Virus record (IMG/VR): IMGVR_UViG_3300023278_002646
Coordinates: 1-63,875 of that record
DNA: 63,875 nt
Source: a virus
Reading direction: 5' to 3' (one strand)
The notes beneath the pieces were generated by a model, which was given only the letters and a program-made list of their open reading frames with translations, was not told the origin of the DNA and did no database searches. Positions 55,138 through 62,218 of the stretch are shown one piece after another. The position numbers and the translations under genes are program-made. The number at the start of each line of letters is the position of its first letter. The stretch's first letter is position 1.

Positions 55138-55653
55138 TTAATATTCTCCGGTTTTTGGTATATCGCCGGATTGAATCACCTGAACCAAAGTAGGTTGGGG
55201 GTCCTCATCATCGAAAAGAGATGGATCCATACCGGCGTCAGTGACTAGTGTTGAAGAACTTTGTATTTTTCCGCCTCCAACACTCCAAAGCATCTCGATA
55301 TCAAACTCATCACATACATCCATTTCTGGTGTATTGTTGGTTTTTCTATCACCGCCATTAGCAAAGTAATCCGGTTTAATACGACGAAGCGCTTCACAGA
55401 CAGTACCATCGGAATCATCTACATATGTGGTTTTTGCTGTGGCTGTAAACCCTTCGATGATTTCGCAGCGCTCCTCAAAAGGCATAAAGATATATCCCTT
55501 CTTTCTCATTAGCCAATCATCAGAGTTAACGATCACAGTGACGTGTCCAAACTTTGATGCTTCCTTAATCATACGAAGATGACCAATATGAACCGGGTCA
55601 AAGCCTCCTGAGACACATACTGTTGTATAAGGTGTTGGCTTTTCTTTACTCAT
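55138..55653 (-). CDS. Cytidylyltransferase-like nucleotidyltransferase (RfaE/HldE C-domain type)
   Basis: 171 residues from the ATG at 55653, which overlaps the upstream stop by eight bases; a longer form to 55755 would run through that gene. VCVSGGFDPVHIGHLRMIKE holds the H-x-G-H active site (HIGH), VIVNSDDWLMRKKGYIFMPF is the family middle block, and CEALRRIKPDYFANGGDR closes it. This wording is nearest to the ADP-heptose synthase adenylyltransferase domain. Together with the GmhA-like SIS domain at 34776-35753 it could serve heptose activation, but other HIGH-type substrates are possible. Confidence 0.82.
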   Translation of the reverse strand: MSKEKPTPYTTVCVSGGFDPVHIGHLRMIKEASKFGHVTVIVNSDDWLMRKKGYIFMPFEERCEIIEGFTATAKTTYVDDSDGTVCEALRRIKPDYFANGGDRKTNNTPEMDVCDEFDIEMLWSVGGGKIQSSSTLVTDAGMDPSLFDDEDPQPTLVQVIQSGDIPKTGEY

Positions 55654-55888
55654 CTTCTTGAGGACCGGTTGTTGAAAGAAAGTTTCTTTCAATAGCACTA
55701 ATTGCTTCCTCAGAGTCGGATAATCTTGTAATCGCCGTAGCAATCTCATTAACAATGCTTGGATGCTCGGCTACACCGGCTGGATTGTTTAGATAAAGTT
55801 CTATTACTGCGATAGACTCTTGTCTATCTGCTTCAAAACGAGCAAGTGCTGCTCTTATTAGTTGTTCAGCCATCATGTTATTCTTCAT
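55646..55888 (-). CDS. Small helical phage protein (80 aa)
   Basis: I place the start at the ATG at 55888 (MKNNMMAEQLIRAALARFEA), seven bases after an AAGGAG Shine-Dalgarno; an upstream in-frame start lies within the SNase gene. The protein is helical, with repeated A-x-x-R patterns, and ends in an acidic tail (PQEDE). Similar small proteins starting MxAEQLIRAALARxE occur in T4-like marine phages. The function is unknown. Confidence 0.7.
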   Translation of the reverse strand: MKNNMMAEQLIRAALARFEADRQESIAVIELYLNNPAGVAEHPSIVNEIATAITRLSDSEEAISAIERNFLSTTGPQEDE

Positions 55889-55889
55889 T

Positions 55890-56222
55890 TTAATACTCCT
55901 TCTTTTCGGCATACCCAGATTCTACTAGAAGTTCATTAACATTTTCATCTTTTAAATGAATGATTCCAATATATCGTCCGTATTTGCCTTTCTTGTCTTT
56001 TAATGTTTGTATGATTACATCTTTGTCAAGTATTAAAGATCTTAAATAATCTCTACTCTTTAAACCTTCTGGTCTTTGCTTTCCTCTTATTTCGGGAGCA
56101 TTGATACCGTGTAGTCTAATCTTTACTTTGTTTGTAATCTGGAATCCTAAATCTAAGATCGCAGTCACAGTATCTCCGTCATAAACAGAAATAATCTTTG
56201 CTTTGTAAAAATACGGTTTCAT
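55890..56222 (-). CDS. Thermonuclease (SNase-like) protein
   Basis: 110 residues, a minimal staphylococcal nuclease fold. KIISVYDGDTVTAILDLGF carries the Asp-Gly-Asp calcium site, KIRLHGINAPEI the first catalytic Arg and the A-P-E motif, and GKYGRYIGIIHL the second Arg. There is no signal peptide, so it acts inside the cell, perhaps in host DNA or RNA breakdown or tRNA turnover. It starts ten bases after tRNA-Ser. Confidence 0.9.
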   Translation of the reverse strand: MKPYFYKAKIISVYDGDTVTAILDLGFQITNKVKIRLHGINAPEIRGKQRPEGLKSRDYLRSLILDKDVIIQTLKDKKGKYGRYIGIIHLKDENVNELLVESGYAEKKEY

Positions 56223-56231
56223 AATATTGTA

Positions 56232-56319
56232 TGGCAGAGAGGGAGGGATTCGAACCCTCGGTAGCTTTCGCTACACTCACTTAGCAGGCGAGCACCATCG
56301 GCCTCTCGGTCACCTCTCT
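56232..56319 (-). tRNA. tRNA-Ser(GCT)
   Basis: 88 nt with encoded CCA. The acceptor stem AGAGAGG/CCTCTCT, anticodon loop CTGCTAA and a long variable arm with a GTAGC-GAAA-GCTAC hairpin identify a class II serine tRNA reading AGC/AGU. It is the last tRNA of the array, ten bases before the SNase gene. Confidence 0.93.
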
Positions 56320-56329
56320 AATGTTAATA

Positions 56330-56404
56330 TGGAGCGGGTGATGAGATTTGAACTCACGACCCTCGCCTTGGCAAGGCGATGCTCTACCACTGAGCTACAC
56401 CCGC
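56330..56404 (-). tRNA. tRNA-Gly(GCC)
   Basis: 75 nt with encoded CCA. The acceptor stem GCGGGTG/CACCCGC, anticodon stem TCGCC/GGCGA with loop TTGCCAA, and T arm GTGAG/CTCAT are all consistent. It reads GGC/GGU codons. Confidence 0.95.
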
Positions 56405-56421
56405 TTAGTGTATATAGTAAA

Positions 56422-56498
<77 letters not shown>

Positions 56499-56502
56499 AA
56501 TA

Positions 56503-56579
56503 TGGTGGGCGGCGAGAGATTCGAACTCCCGACCTGATGCGTGTAAAACAACTGCTCTAACCAACTGAGCTAGCCGCCC
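56503..56579 (-). tRNA. tRNA-Val(TAC)
   Basis: 77 nt with encoded CCA. Acceptor GGGCGGC/GCCGCCC, anticodon loop TTTACAC (TAC), variable region AGGTC. The anticodon stem GTTGT/GCATC holds a U28-U42 mismatch, shared with the Ala and Thr tRNAs next to it. It reads GUA and GUG. Confidence 0.9.
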
Positions 56580-56584
56580 TAAAA

Positions 56585-56660
56585 TGGTGGAGATGATAGG
56601 AATCGAACCTACGACCTGATGCGTGCAAGGCAACTGCTCTCCCAACTGAGCTACATCCCC
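56585..56660 (-). tRNA. tRNA-Ala(TGC)
   Basis: 76 nt with encoded CCA. Acceptor GGGGATG/CATCTCC contains the G3-U70 wobble pair that specifies alanine. The anticodon stem GTTGC/GCATC (U28-U42 mismatch) encloses loop CTTGCAC. Its acceptor stem is identical to that of the tmRNA at 58047-58360. Confidence 0.93.
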
Positions 56661-56665
56661 AAAAG

Positions 56666-56731
<66 letters not shown>

Positions 56732-56741
<10 letters not shown>

Positions 56742-56944
56742 AGTTCTATCCATAATACTTTATATTGTAAGTAGTTTTCAGGACTACTAATCTTTACTGG
56801 TATTTTCTTACTACTAGTTTTCCAAGTTAACTTTTCAACCTCAATACTCATTGATAGTATAAACGGATCATTGGTATTAGGATAGTGAAAGTTATAGTGA
56901 CCAATCACAGAAGGATAAACTGTTGTTCCTTTTCTTACTATCAT
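56732..56944 (-). CDS. Small hypothetical protein (70 aa)
   Basis: 70 residues starting MIVRKGTTVYPSVIGHYNFH and ending WIELPV; the stop falls inside the 5' end of tRNA-Thr. The ATG follows the upstream stop directly (TAAATG). Composition is ordinary for a small folded protein with several beta strands. There is no recognised family. The overlap with a tRNA is unusual but only ten bases. Confidence 0.55.
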
Positions 56945-57187
56945 TTAGTTGTTCTCATCTCTGTCGAATGTGTCGATATAAGTAATAATGGTAAATAAGT
57001 TGTTCCACTGTAATGGAACAGCCTTTCTTAACCTAGAAGCATCTTCTATTAGATCAGGATATACATATAAAGTTAAGCCATGTGTTCCATTTTTAACTTC
57101 ATACAAGGCATAATCTCCAAATTCTGTTTGTGCTTTTAACAATAATATTTCTTTTTGGCTTTTAGATAGTTTTTTAATCTTTGTCAA
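56945..57187 (-). CDS. Small hypothetical protein (80-105 aa, start uncertain)
   Basis: An ATG at 57262 gives 105 residues but would overlap the upstream gene by 89 bases. A TTG at 57187 (then TKIKKLSKSQKEIL), overlapping the upstream stop by 14 bases, gives 80 residues and fits the local habit of short overlaps, so I list that form. The core FGDYALYEVKNGTHGLTLYV then YPDLIEDASRLRK looks like a small alpha/beta fold. No family is recognised. Confidence 0.5.
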   Translation of the reverse strand: MTKIKKLSKSQKEILLLKAQTEFGDYALYEVKNGTHGLTLYVYPDLIEDASRLRKAVPLQWNNLFTIITYIDTFDRDENN

Positions 57188-57374
57188 CGTTCTTCTTTCG
57201 TCTAGTTTTTTTATGAAGCTTTTCAAATAAAAGCTTTTTCCAAAGTGTACCTTCAACTTCATCTTCCGGCATATTAAGAGAATATAGACCAGCTAGAATA
57301 AGACGAATCTCTCGGTTTGATAGATAAACTGTTTTTAAGAAAGCAGGAATCTTTTTTTCTTTATGTTCAGACAC
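57174..57374 (-). CDS. Small basic protein (66 aa, GTG start)
   Basis: 66 residues, GTG start at 57372-57374 with a near-perfect AGGAGG seven bases upstream. Sequence starts MSEHKEKKIPAFLKTVYLSN and ends in a basic stretch KKTRRKKNVDKD. It is the first gene after the sigma70-like promoter at 57432-57459, so it is likely expressed early. The basic tail suggests nucleic-acid or ribosome binding. No family is recognised. Confidence 0.65.
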   Translation of the reverse strand: MSEHKEKKIPAFLKTVYLSNREIRLILAGLYSLNMPEDEVEGTLWKKLLFEKLHKKTRRKKNVDKD

Positions 57375-57431
57375 ATTATGTCCTCCTGTTATAACTTATA
57401 TAGTTTATTTTCTTTGTTACTTTCAGTAATC

Positions 57432-57459
57432 ATTATACAAGATATAATATATTAGTCAA
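57432..57459 (-). promoter_or_regulatory. Sigma70-like promoter
   Basis: On the minus strand TTGACT (57454-57459) and a perfect TATAAT (57432-57437) are separated by 16 bases in an AT-rich region, 58 bases upstream of the GTG of the 66-residue gene. It overlaps the last codons of the lipoprotein gene. It would let host RNA polymerase transcribe the three small genes and then the six tRNAs. Confidence 0.75.
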
Positions 57460-57997
57460 GTTGTTTTTTAAGATAAATAACAGATTTTGAAGAATATCCA
57501 TTAATATAAGTATCTTGACCATATTCTGGCTCTTCAACAACCAAATACATCTCTAATGGAGGGCTATTTTCAGGTCTCCACTGAAACTCTAGGACTCTTT
57601 CCTCATTATACCAGAACCAATCAAACTCGTCATTCTTGATGCGATCAAAAGCATTTATACATCCAAACTGATTGTTAGTAATAATAGGAAGAATACTATC
57701 ATATAAAGAATGTCCAGAGTATAGGTTTAAGTTTTCTCCACATACTTTAACTCTTTCATCAGCATTCTCAGGATATTGTACTGATAAAGAAAAGAAATCT
57801 GCTTCTATAATCTCGGACGTTATATCGTGAGCATAACAATAGACTATTGTACCTGAGTCGTTGGAATCGTTGGGTGTTCCATCATCCCACAAACAGGACA
57901 TTGGAAACATATACTCACCATAATCTATTTGTGGAGGCTCCTCTTCAGTAAGGGAACAGGCAGATAATAAAAAGATTAATACTAGTAATCTATACAC
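57452..57997 (-). CDS. Predicted phage lipoprotein (181 aa)
   Basis: GTG start at 57997. The N-terminus MYRLLVLIFLLSAC is a short signal peptide ending in lipobox L-S-A-C; Cys14 would be lipidated, and Ser at +2 favours outer-membrane retention in Gram-negatives. The mature part is acidic, rich in Tyr, Trp and Asn, with four more Cys (MSCLW, VYCYA, KVCGE, FGCIN) that could form two disulfides in the periplasm. Phage lipoproteins often block superinfection (as T5 Llp does), and o-spanins are another class, but this one is longer and no spanin partner is seen. No family is recognised. Confidence 0.7.
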   Translation of the reverse strand: MYRLLVLIFLLSACSLTEEEPPQIDYGEYMFPMSCLWDDGTPNDSNDSGTIVYCYAHDITSEIIEADFFSLSVQYPENADERVKVCGENLNLYSGHSLYDSILPIITNNQFGCINAFDRIKNDEFDWFWYNEERVLEFQWRPENSPPLEMYLVVEEPEYGQDTYINGYSSKSVIYLKKQLD

Positions 57998-58046
57998 TCT
58001 ATAATAACTATATTACTAATAATAATAAAACTTAAATAATATATTT

Positions 58047-58360
58047 TGGTGGAGATGGTGGGAATCGAACCCACGTCCAAAGTATCTTCATTTTCAAGTC
58101 ATTCACAGGTTTAGTTTATTTTTCTAAATAAACAAAATATCAGTTCTGATTAGATCCGCTCAGATAAGTAAAAGCGTTTTTGTTTTGTTTGTTCTTCTTG
58201 GACACCCGGCGAAGAACAACCGGGGGTTAAGCAGCTAGTGCTAGACCGTAATCTGCTTCGTTTGCAGTTATATGTTTCTAACTAATATTTTATGTGATTG
58301 AGTTAGCTTTCACAACCTGCACTATCCAGTTTATTTACCCTGTCGAAACCGGTCATCCCC
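58047..58360 (-). ncRNA. ssrA: tmRNA (one-piece), tag ANEADYGLALAA
   Basis: 314 nt. The 5' end GGGGATGACCGGTTTCGACA is the conserved tmRNA start; the 3' end has a T arm (GTGGG-TTCGATT-CCCAC), acceptor strand CATCTCC and an encoded ACCA. The acceptor stem GGGGATG/CATCTCC carries the G3-U70 alanine identity pair. The tag reading frame at 58227-58265 reads A-N-E-A-D-Y-G-L-A-L-A-A-stop, ending in the ALAA degron recognised by ClpXP. A GC hairpin (CCCGG..CCGGG) follows the tag. It would rescue stalled ribosomes and tag nascent peptides during infection. It is not the two-piece type. Confidence 0.95.
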
Positions 58361-58397
58361 TTTTAAATATTTTCCTTGACAGATTAAAAGAAATAGT

Positions 58398-58736
58398 TTA
58401 TTCTTTGTTTGTGTCGAACTTCCTTTTTATCTCTAACCAAGAACTAGCATTGATCCCTAATATTCTTCTAATCTCAACATTAGTGTCGGTAATGCTAATA
58501 ACAGCATTATACAATGCTTCTTTAAGAATATTAACTGAGTTAGACCAAAGATTAAATCCATACAACTTACCATTTGTAAGTCGCATAGAACATTCTAACT
58601 TTAATCCTATAATCTCTTCCAGAGTTAAAGCAGACAACATTACTTCAAACGGTTCAGAAGACTTTCCTTCTTTACGAAGTGTGTTAGATAATGATTTGTT
58701 TCTGCTAAAACCCTTTTCAATATTAGGGTTTGCCAT
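58398..58736 (-). CDS. Hypothetical phage protein (112 aa)
   Basis: 112 residues, mixed charge, starting MANPNIEKGFSRNKSLSNTL. A pattern EEIIGLKLECSMRLTNGKLY followed by ALYNAVISITDTNVEIRRIL suggests alternating helices. It sits three bases after the acidic 282-residue gene and 38 bases before the tmRNA 5' end. No family is recognised. Confidence 0.6.
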   Translation of the reverse strand: MANPNIEKGFSRNKSLSNTLRKEGKSSEPFEVMLSALTLEEIIGLKLECSMRLTNGKLYGFNLWSNSVNILKEALYNAVISITDTNVEIRRILGINASSWLEIKRKFDTNKE

Positions 58737-58739
58737 ATA

Positions 58740-59588
58740 TTACTGCTCTAGAAGCTTATCGATAAGGCTTTCAAGATTGATTGACATACCTTCTTCCAAC
58801 TCAAACTCTGGAACATCTGTCTCAGGATCAACGAGGTCATCAGTCTCGGTTGGAGCAGCTGCCGGAGCGTCAGGAACAGCATCCGCGGCCTCCTCAGGCT
58901 CTTCAACATTTACTTGCAGCTCACTTTCATACTTATCGAAGTATAAAGCAAGGTTTTTAAGAAGATACTCTTCGAACATACTGATGTCTTGTGCATTATC
59001 AAGGTTGTCGAAAGCAGTTAAAATATTCTTCTCAACATTCTGGAAGTCGCTATATGCTCTGTTGCGACCTGTTTTATCTTCTCCATCCAGACCAAATGTA
59101 TCTCTTTCATCTGGTTCTTCTTCTGGCTCTTCTGCTTCGTCTGAAACATCAATAAAATCCGGATCATCCTCAGGACGATCAGAAACAGTAATATCGATTT
59201 CTTCTTCTACTGGCTCAAGTTCAGCGTCAGAACCAGCATCTTTACGAGACTCTTCGGGGGCAAGAGACTTCTCCACAGCACTTAGGATGTGGTTGCGGTA
59301 TGAGTCTCTCTGTTGCTTATCAGTGGTAAGAGACTTATATCCTGTCTCTACGACAGAAAGAACATTAGAGTTCTTAAGAAGGTCTTCTAGGGCATTGATA
59401 CCAGTGTTTTCGTGCTTCGCTACAGAAGCAACAGCAGACTGACCTTCAAGCAAGCTTCGAACAATAGAGCGAAGCTTCTTTTCTTCGTTCAGTCTTTTTG
59501 TGTCTTTCTTATTTATTATGTGACGAATAGCTTTACGCACGTTCTCACGGAGCATTAGCTCTTCTGCAAATTCTTTACGATCAATCAT
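58740..59588 (-). CDS. Acidic phage protein (282 aa)
   Basis: 282 residues. The N-terminal 90 residues are basic and helical (MIDRKEFAEELMLRENVRKA, SIVRSLLEG). Residues of about 115-165 are a low-complexity acidic stretch rich in Glu, Asp and Pro; helices follow at 180-215 (DFQNVEKNILTAFDNLDNAQ), then a second acidic Ala/Pro-rich region and an amphipathic C-terminal helix (SINLESLIDKLL). This layout resembles scaffold or internal head proteins, but no family is recognised. Confidence 0.6.
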   Translation of the reverse strand: MIDRKEFAEELMLRENVRKAIRHIINKKDTKRLNEEKKLRSIVRSLLEGQSAVASVAKHENTGINALEDLLKNSNVLSVVETGYKSLTTDKQQRDSYRNHILSAVEKSLAPEESRKDAGSDAELEPVEEEIDITVSDRPEDDPDFIDVSDEAEEPEEEPDERDTFGLDGEDKTGRNRAYSDFQNVEKNILTAFDNLDNAQDISMFEEYLLKNLALYFDKYESELQVNVEEPEEAADAVPDAPAAAPTETDDLVDPETDVPEFELEEGMSINLESLIDKLLEQ

Positions 59589-59591
59589 TGT

Positions 59592-61730
59592 TTAGCCCAC
59601 CGATATTCCTAATAAATAGTCCATCACTTCAGTAACCAACTCATCCTCGGCAATGAAGTTTTTTGGATGCCTCTTTTTCTTTTTCTCTGATCCAACAACA
59701 TCAGGAGCGCGCCCAGAGAATCCTGCTACGGCGCCGCCGCCCATAGCGGACATTTCTTCAAGTTTTCCTTGAAGTATATCATAGATTTCTTGATTATAAA
59801 ATCCCATAATACTTTGAAAGTCTTCTGGTGTCGCACCTTTGAGTGCTTTTCTTAAAGTTGTGCCCGACATTTCACCGAAGCCAGGAACATCAATCTCAAC
59901 ATGAGGAGCAACTGCGATGTAACCGTGCTTACCGAGCCCTACAAGCTCTTCTCCTGGCTTATAAGTCTTATAGTAAGCAGGAGTGCCTTTCTTCGTGAAA
60001 CCGTCTAGGTTCGCAAATCTCGGGCTCTCACGCATATCCTTTCCACCGACAGCGAAAACAACTGCTGTTGCGTCTGGATCAAAGTTTTGAGTTACTTCTT
60101 CGGCAACATAAGGTTTTCTGGTCATCACGATCTTATCGGCAGGGATCCCGTGAGCCACCATAATCTTTTTCTTTTCTTCAAAGCTTAGTGGAGACGTTGG
60201 ACCTGTCTTATTCGAAGTCACAACGAATGTGTTCTCGGCACCATATTGTTTGGCAAGTGCCTTATAAGTTGCGTAGTGATGACGACCCATTGGCTGGAAT
60301 CGACCGGGGTAAATAGCAATAACTCTTTTTTGGTCTTGCTCATTCAAAGCCCAGTTAACTGCCTCAGCCAAAGCAATCTTTACTTTACTTTCTTCGCGGA
60401 CCAAAGAAGTGATTGGAGCCCCACCAAGAAGGTTCTCGTAAAGTGCTTGATTCTTGTTTGCAACAGAAGGAAGATTTCGAGACCATTCCAAAAGAGTCTT
60501 TGATACAGAATAACCATCGGTTCCCCAATATACTGATAAACTCTCTGTCTGCTGGAACTTGGCGCCTTTATCTACTGCAAAGTTTGCCTTGCTGAACTCT
60601 AAACGATCAACAAACTTAACGCCATTACCAATGTGATCAACAGCAACATAACCTTCCGGGTTGCTTGCGACCAAATCGCCTGAACCATCATCAATAAAAT
60701 GCTTTGTGTTATATACAGCGTTGTTATATTTGGCGATGAATATGTTTTTTGCTTCAAATAGAAGTCGCGAGACTCTAAAAAGATTAACAAGATCTTCCTT
60801 TCTATCATCAATAGAAGAAAGCATTTCCTGTCCTTTTTGAGTTGCCTTTAATCTTCCTCTCTCAGACTTCAAAGAATTGATTCTTTTTTCTAGACGACCA
60901 GAATACCAACGCTTGAAACCATCAAGAGACTTCTCGGGATCCTCAATAAACTGACCACCCTTAATCTCAGAGTTAATGTAGATATTAAGAAGATCCATCG
61001 GCAGACCATCATAGTTAATCTTGATTTGATCTGCGGCTGAAACTAATTCCTTAACCTTCGCCTCTTCATCTTCAGTTAAAGTAACGGTGCCTGTATCATC
61101 TGTGAAATAAGCATCATCAACCCAAACGCCGGGGACTTTATTCAACCCACTTACGTCTGCGCCAAAAGAAGCCCCACCATCCAAACTATCATAAGTCGTA
61201 TGAAATACAATACCAAACTTTGATTCGGCAATCTCTTGACCAAACTTGGAGTTGACAGGAGCAGCATAAGTAATAGTATTTGGCTTGAAAGCATAATGAG
61301 GCTCACCATCAACATCAATAGTGCTAATCATCTCATCATCAAACATAAAGTCGCCTTGAAGAATCTTTTGGATTCCTAATCCAGGCAAATAGCGAAGCGC
61401 TTTAACTAACTTATCAACCAAACCCGGAGCATGCCCGTGATTTCTCTGGACATCTTCGGGGGTATAGTTTATCTTTGGGACTTTATTAAAGATAGATTTG
61501 GTACCAACAAAGAACTTACCGTTCTCGGGATTGATACCAGCAAAAATAGCAGGAGCCCCGTCCCATTTAACGGAGGTCTTTACTTTTGAATCAACATTGC
61601 CTTTTAACTCTTCCAACAACTCAAGCAAGAATGCCCGAGCCATATCATAACCTTTTGGACCTTGTGTTAAAACAAGTTCTTCAAGGTGAGTTAAGTGAGT
61701 GTTTGCTTTTCCTTCATCCAGAAGAAACAT
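59592..61730 (-). CDS. Fusion of RNA-ligase-like and HIGH-type nucleotidyltransferase domains
   Basis: 712 residues. Residues of about 40-390 look like the nucleotidyltransferase core of the RNA/DNA ligase superfamily: motif I VKWDGAP with Lys55 and K-x-D-G, FVGTKS near 75, a motif IIIa-like GDFMFDDEM near 127, motif IV-like PEGYVAVD near 358 (Glu359), and a motif V-like VKFVDRLEFSKANF. Residues of about 468-650 form a HIGH-type domain: IAIYPGRFQPMGRHHYATYK and PLSFEEKKKIMVAHGIP, with VFAVGGKDM later, as in NMN adenylyltransferases. It could seal or cap RNA ends, or attach nucleotides. Both domains keep key residues. Confidence 0.75.
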   Translation of the reverse strand: MFLLDEGKANTHLTHLEELVLTQGPKGYDMARAFLLELLEELKGNVDSKVKTSVKWDGAPAIFAGINPENGKFFVGTKSIFNKVPKINYTPEDVQRNHGHAPGLVDKLVKALRYLPGLGIQKILQGDFMFDDEMISTIDVDGEPHYAFKPNTITYAAPVNSKFGQEIAESKFGIVFHTTYDSLDGGASFGADVSGLNKVPGVWVDDAYFTDDTGTVTLTEDEEAKVKELVSAADQIKINYDGLPMDLLNIYINSEIKGGQFIEDPEKSLDGFKRWYSGRLEKRINSLKSERGRLKATQKGQEMLSSIDDRKEDLVNLFRVSRLLFEAKNIFIAKYNNAVYNTKHFIDDGSGDLVASNPEGYVAVDHIGNGVKFVDRLEFSKANFAVDKGAKFQQTESLSVYWGTDGYSVSKTLLEWSRNLPSVANKNQALYENLLGGAPITSLVREESKVKIALAEAVNWALNEQDQKRVIAIYPGRFQPMGRHHYATYKALAKQYGAENTFVVTSNKTGPTSPLSFEEKKKIMVAHGIPADKIVMTRKPYVAEEVTQNFDPDATAVVFAVGGKDMRESPRFANLDGFTKKGTPAYYKTYKPGEELVGLGKHGYIAVAPHVEIDVPGFGEMSGTTLRKALKGATPEDFQSIMGFYNQEIYDILQGKLEEMSAMGGGAVAGFSGRAPDVVGSEKKKKRHPKNFIAEDELVTEVMDYLLGISVG

Positions 61731-61737
61731 TATCTTT

Positions 61738-61986
61738 TCAACTCTCCTTATTTTCTTCTAATATCGTAACTTGCTCTTCAAGAATACTTACACGCTCTTG
61801 AAGCCGTCTTGTCTGTCGCCTAACTTGTTTTAGACTTTCTTTGGCCATCTCAATCCGGCGCGCATCCTTTTTAGAACGCGGCATTATATTTTCCAGAACC
61901 TCAGAAATAGAATCTAAATAACTAGACGTAGCAGGGCCTTTGCCCTCGTTCATAATGAACTGACGAGTTAGCCGACGATAATCCAT
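61738..61986 (-). CDS. Small coiled-coil protein (82 aa)
   Basis: 82 residues. MDYRRLTRQFIMNEGKGPAT, then a basic region and a clear coiled coil at about 48-80 (ESLKQVRRQTRRLQERVSIL, EEQVTILEEN, with hydrophobics at a/d spacing). A GAGGAA Shine-Dalgarno overlaps the stop of the Lys/Ala-rich gene. It may be a scaffold or oligomerisation protein. Confidence 0.7.
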   Translation of the reverse strand: MDYRRLTRQFIMNEGKGPATSSYLDSISEVLENIMPRSKKDARRIEMAKESLKQVRRQTRRLQERVSILEEQVTILEENKES

Positions 61987-61989
61987 CGT

Positions 61990-62217
61990 TTATTCCTCGA
62001 TGTCTTTCAGAACAACTTTCTTTTCAGGAGCCGGCCTGACTGCTTTCTTGGGCGCCGGCTTTACTGCTTTCTTGGGTGCTGCCGCCGGAACAGGCTTTAC
62101 GGCAGCCTTCTTTGCTGCGGCTTCTTTTGCGGCAGCCTCTTCAGCAGCCTTCTTCGCTGCGGCTTCTTTTGCTGCGGCTTCTGCTCTTCTTCTTCTTTTA
62201 ATAAACGGTGCAACCAT
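61990..62217 (-). CDS. Lys/Ala-rich low-complexity basic protein (75 aa)
   Basis: 75 residues. After MVAPFIKRRRRAEA come tandem AAAKEAAAKKAAEE units, then repeated AAPKKAVKPAPKKAVRPAP and an acidic end. Composition is that of histone H1-like or HupB-tail-like proteins that bind DNA electrostatically. In a phage it might condense DNA, be packaged with it, or be a linker. The repeats also create a long antisense reading frame, which is an artefact. No family beyond composition. Confidence 0.7.
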   Translation of the reverse strand: MVAPFIKRRRRAEAAAKEAAAKKAAEEAAAKEAAAKKAAVKPVPAAAPKKAVKPAPKKAVRPAPEKKVVLKDIEE

Positions 62218-62218
62218 T

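Noticed and set aside
58294-59442. Long Ser-rich reading frame on the plus strand
   Set aside because: It overlaps the tmRNA and the antisense of the acidic 282-residue gene; its Ser-rich composition is the mirror of Glu/Asp codons.
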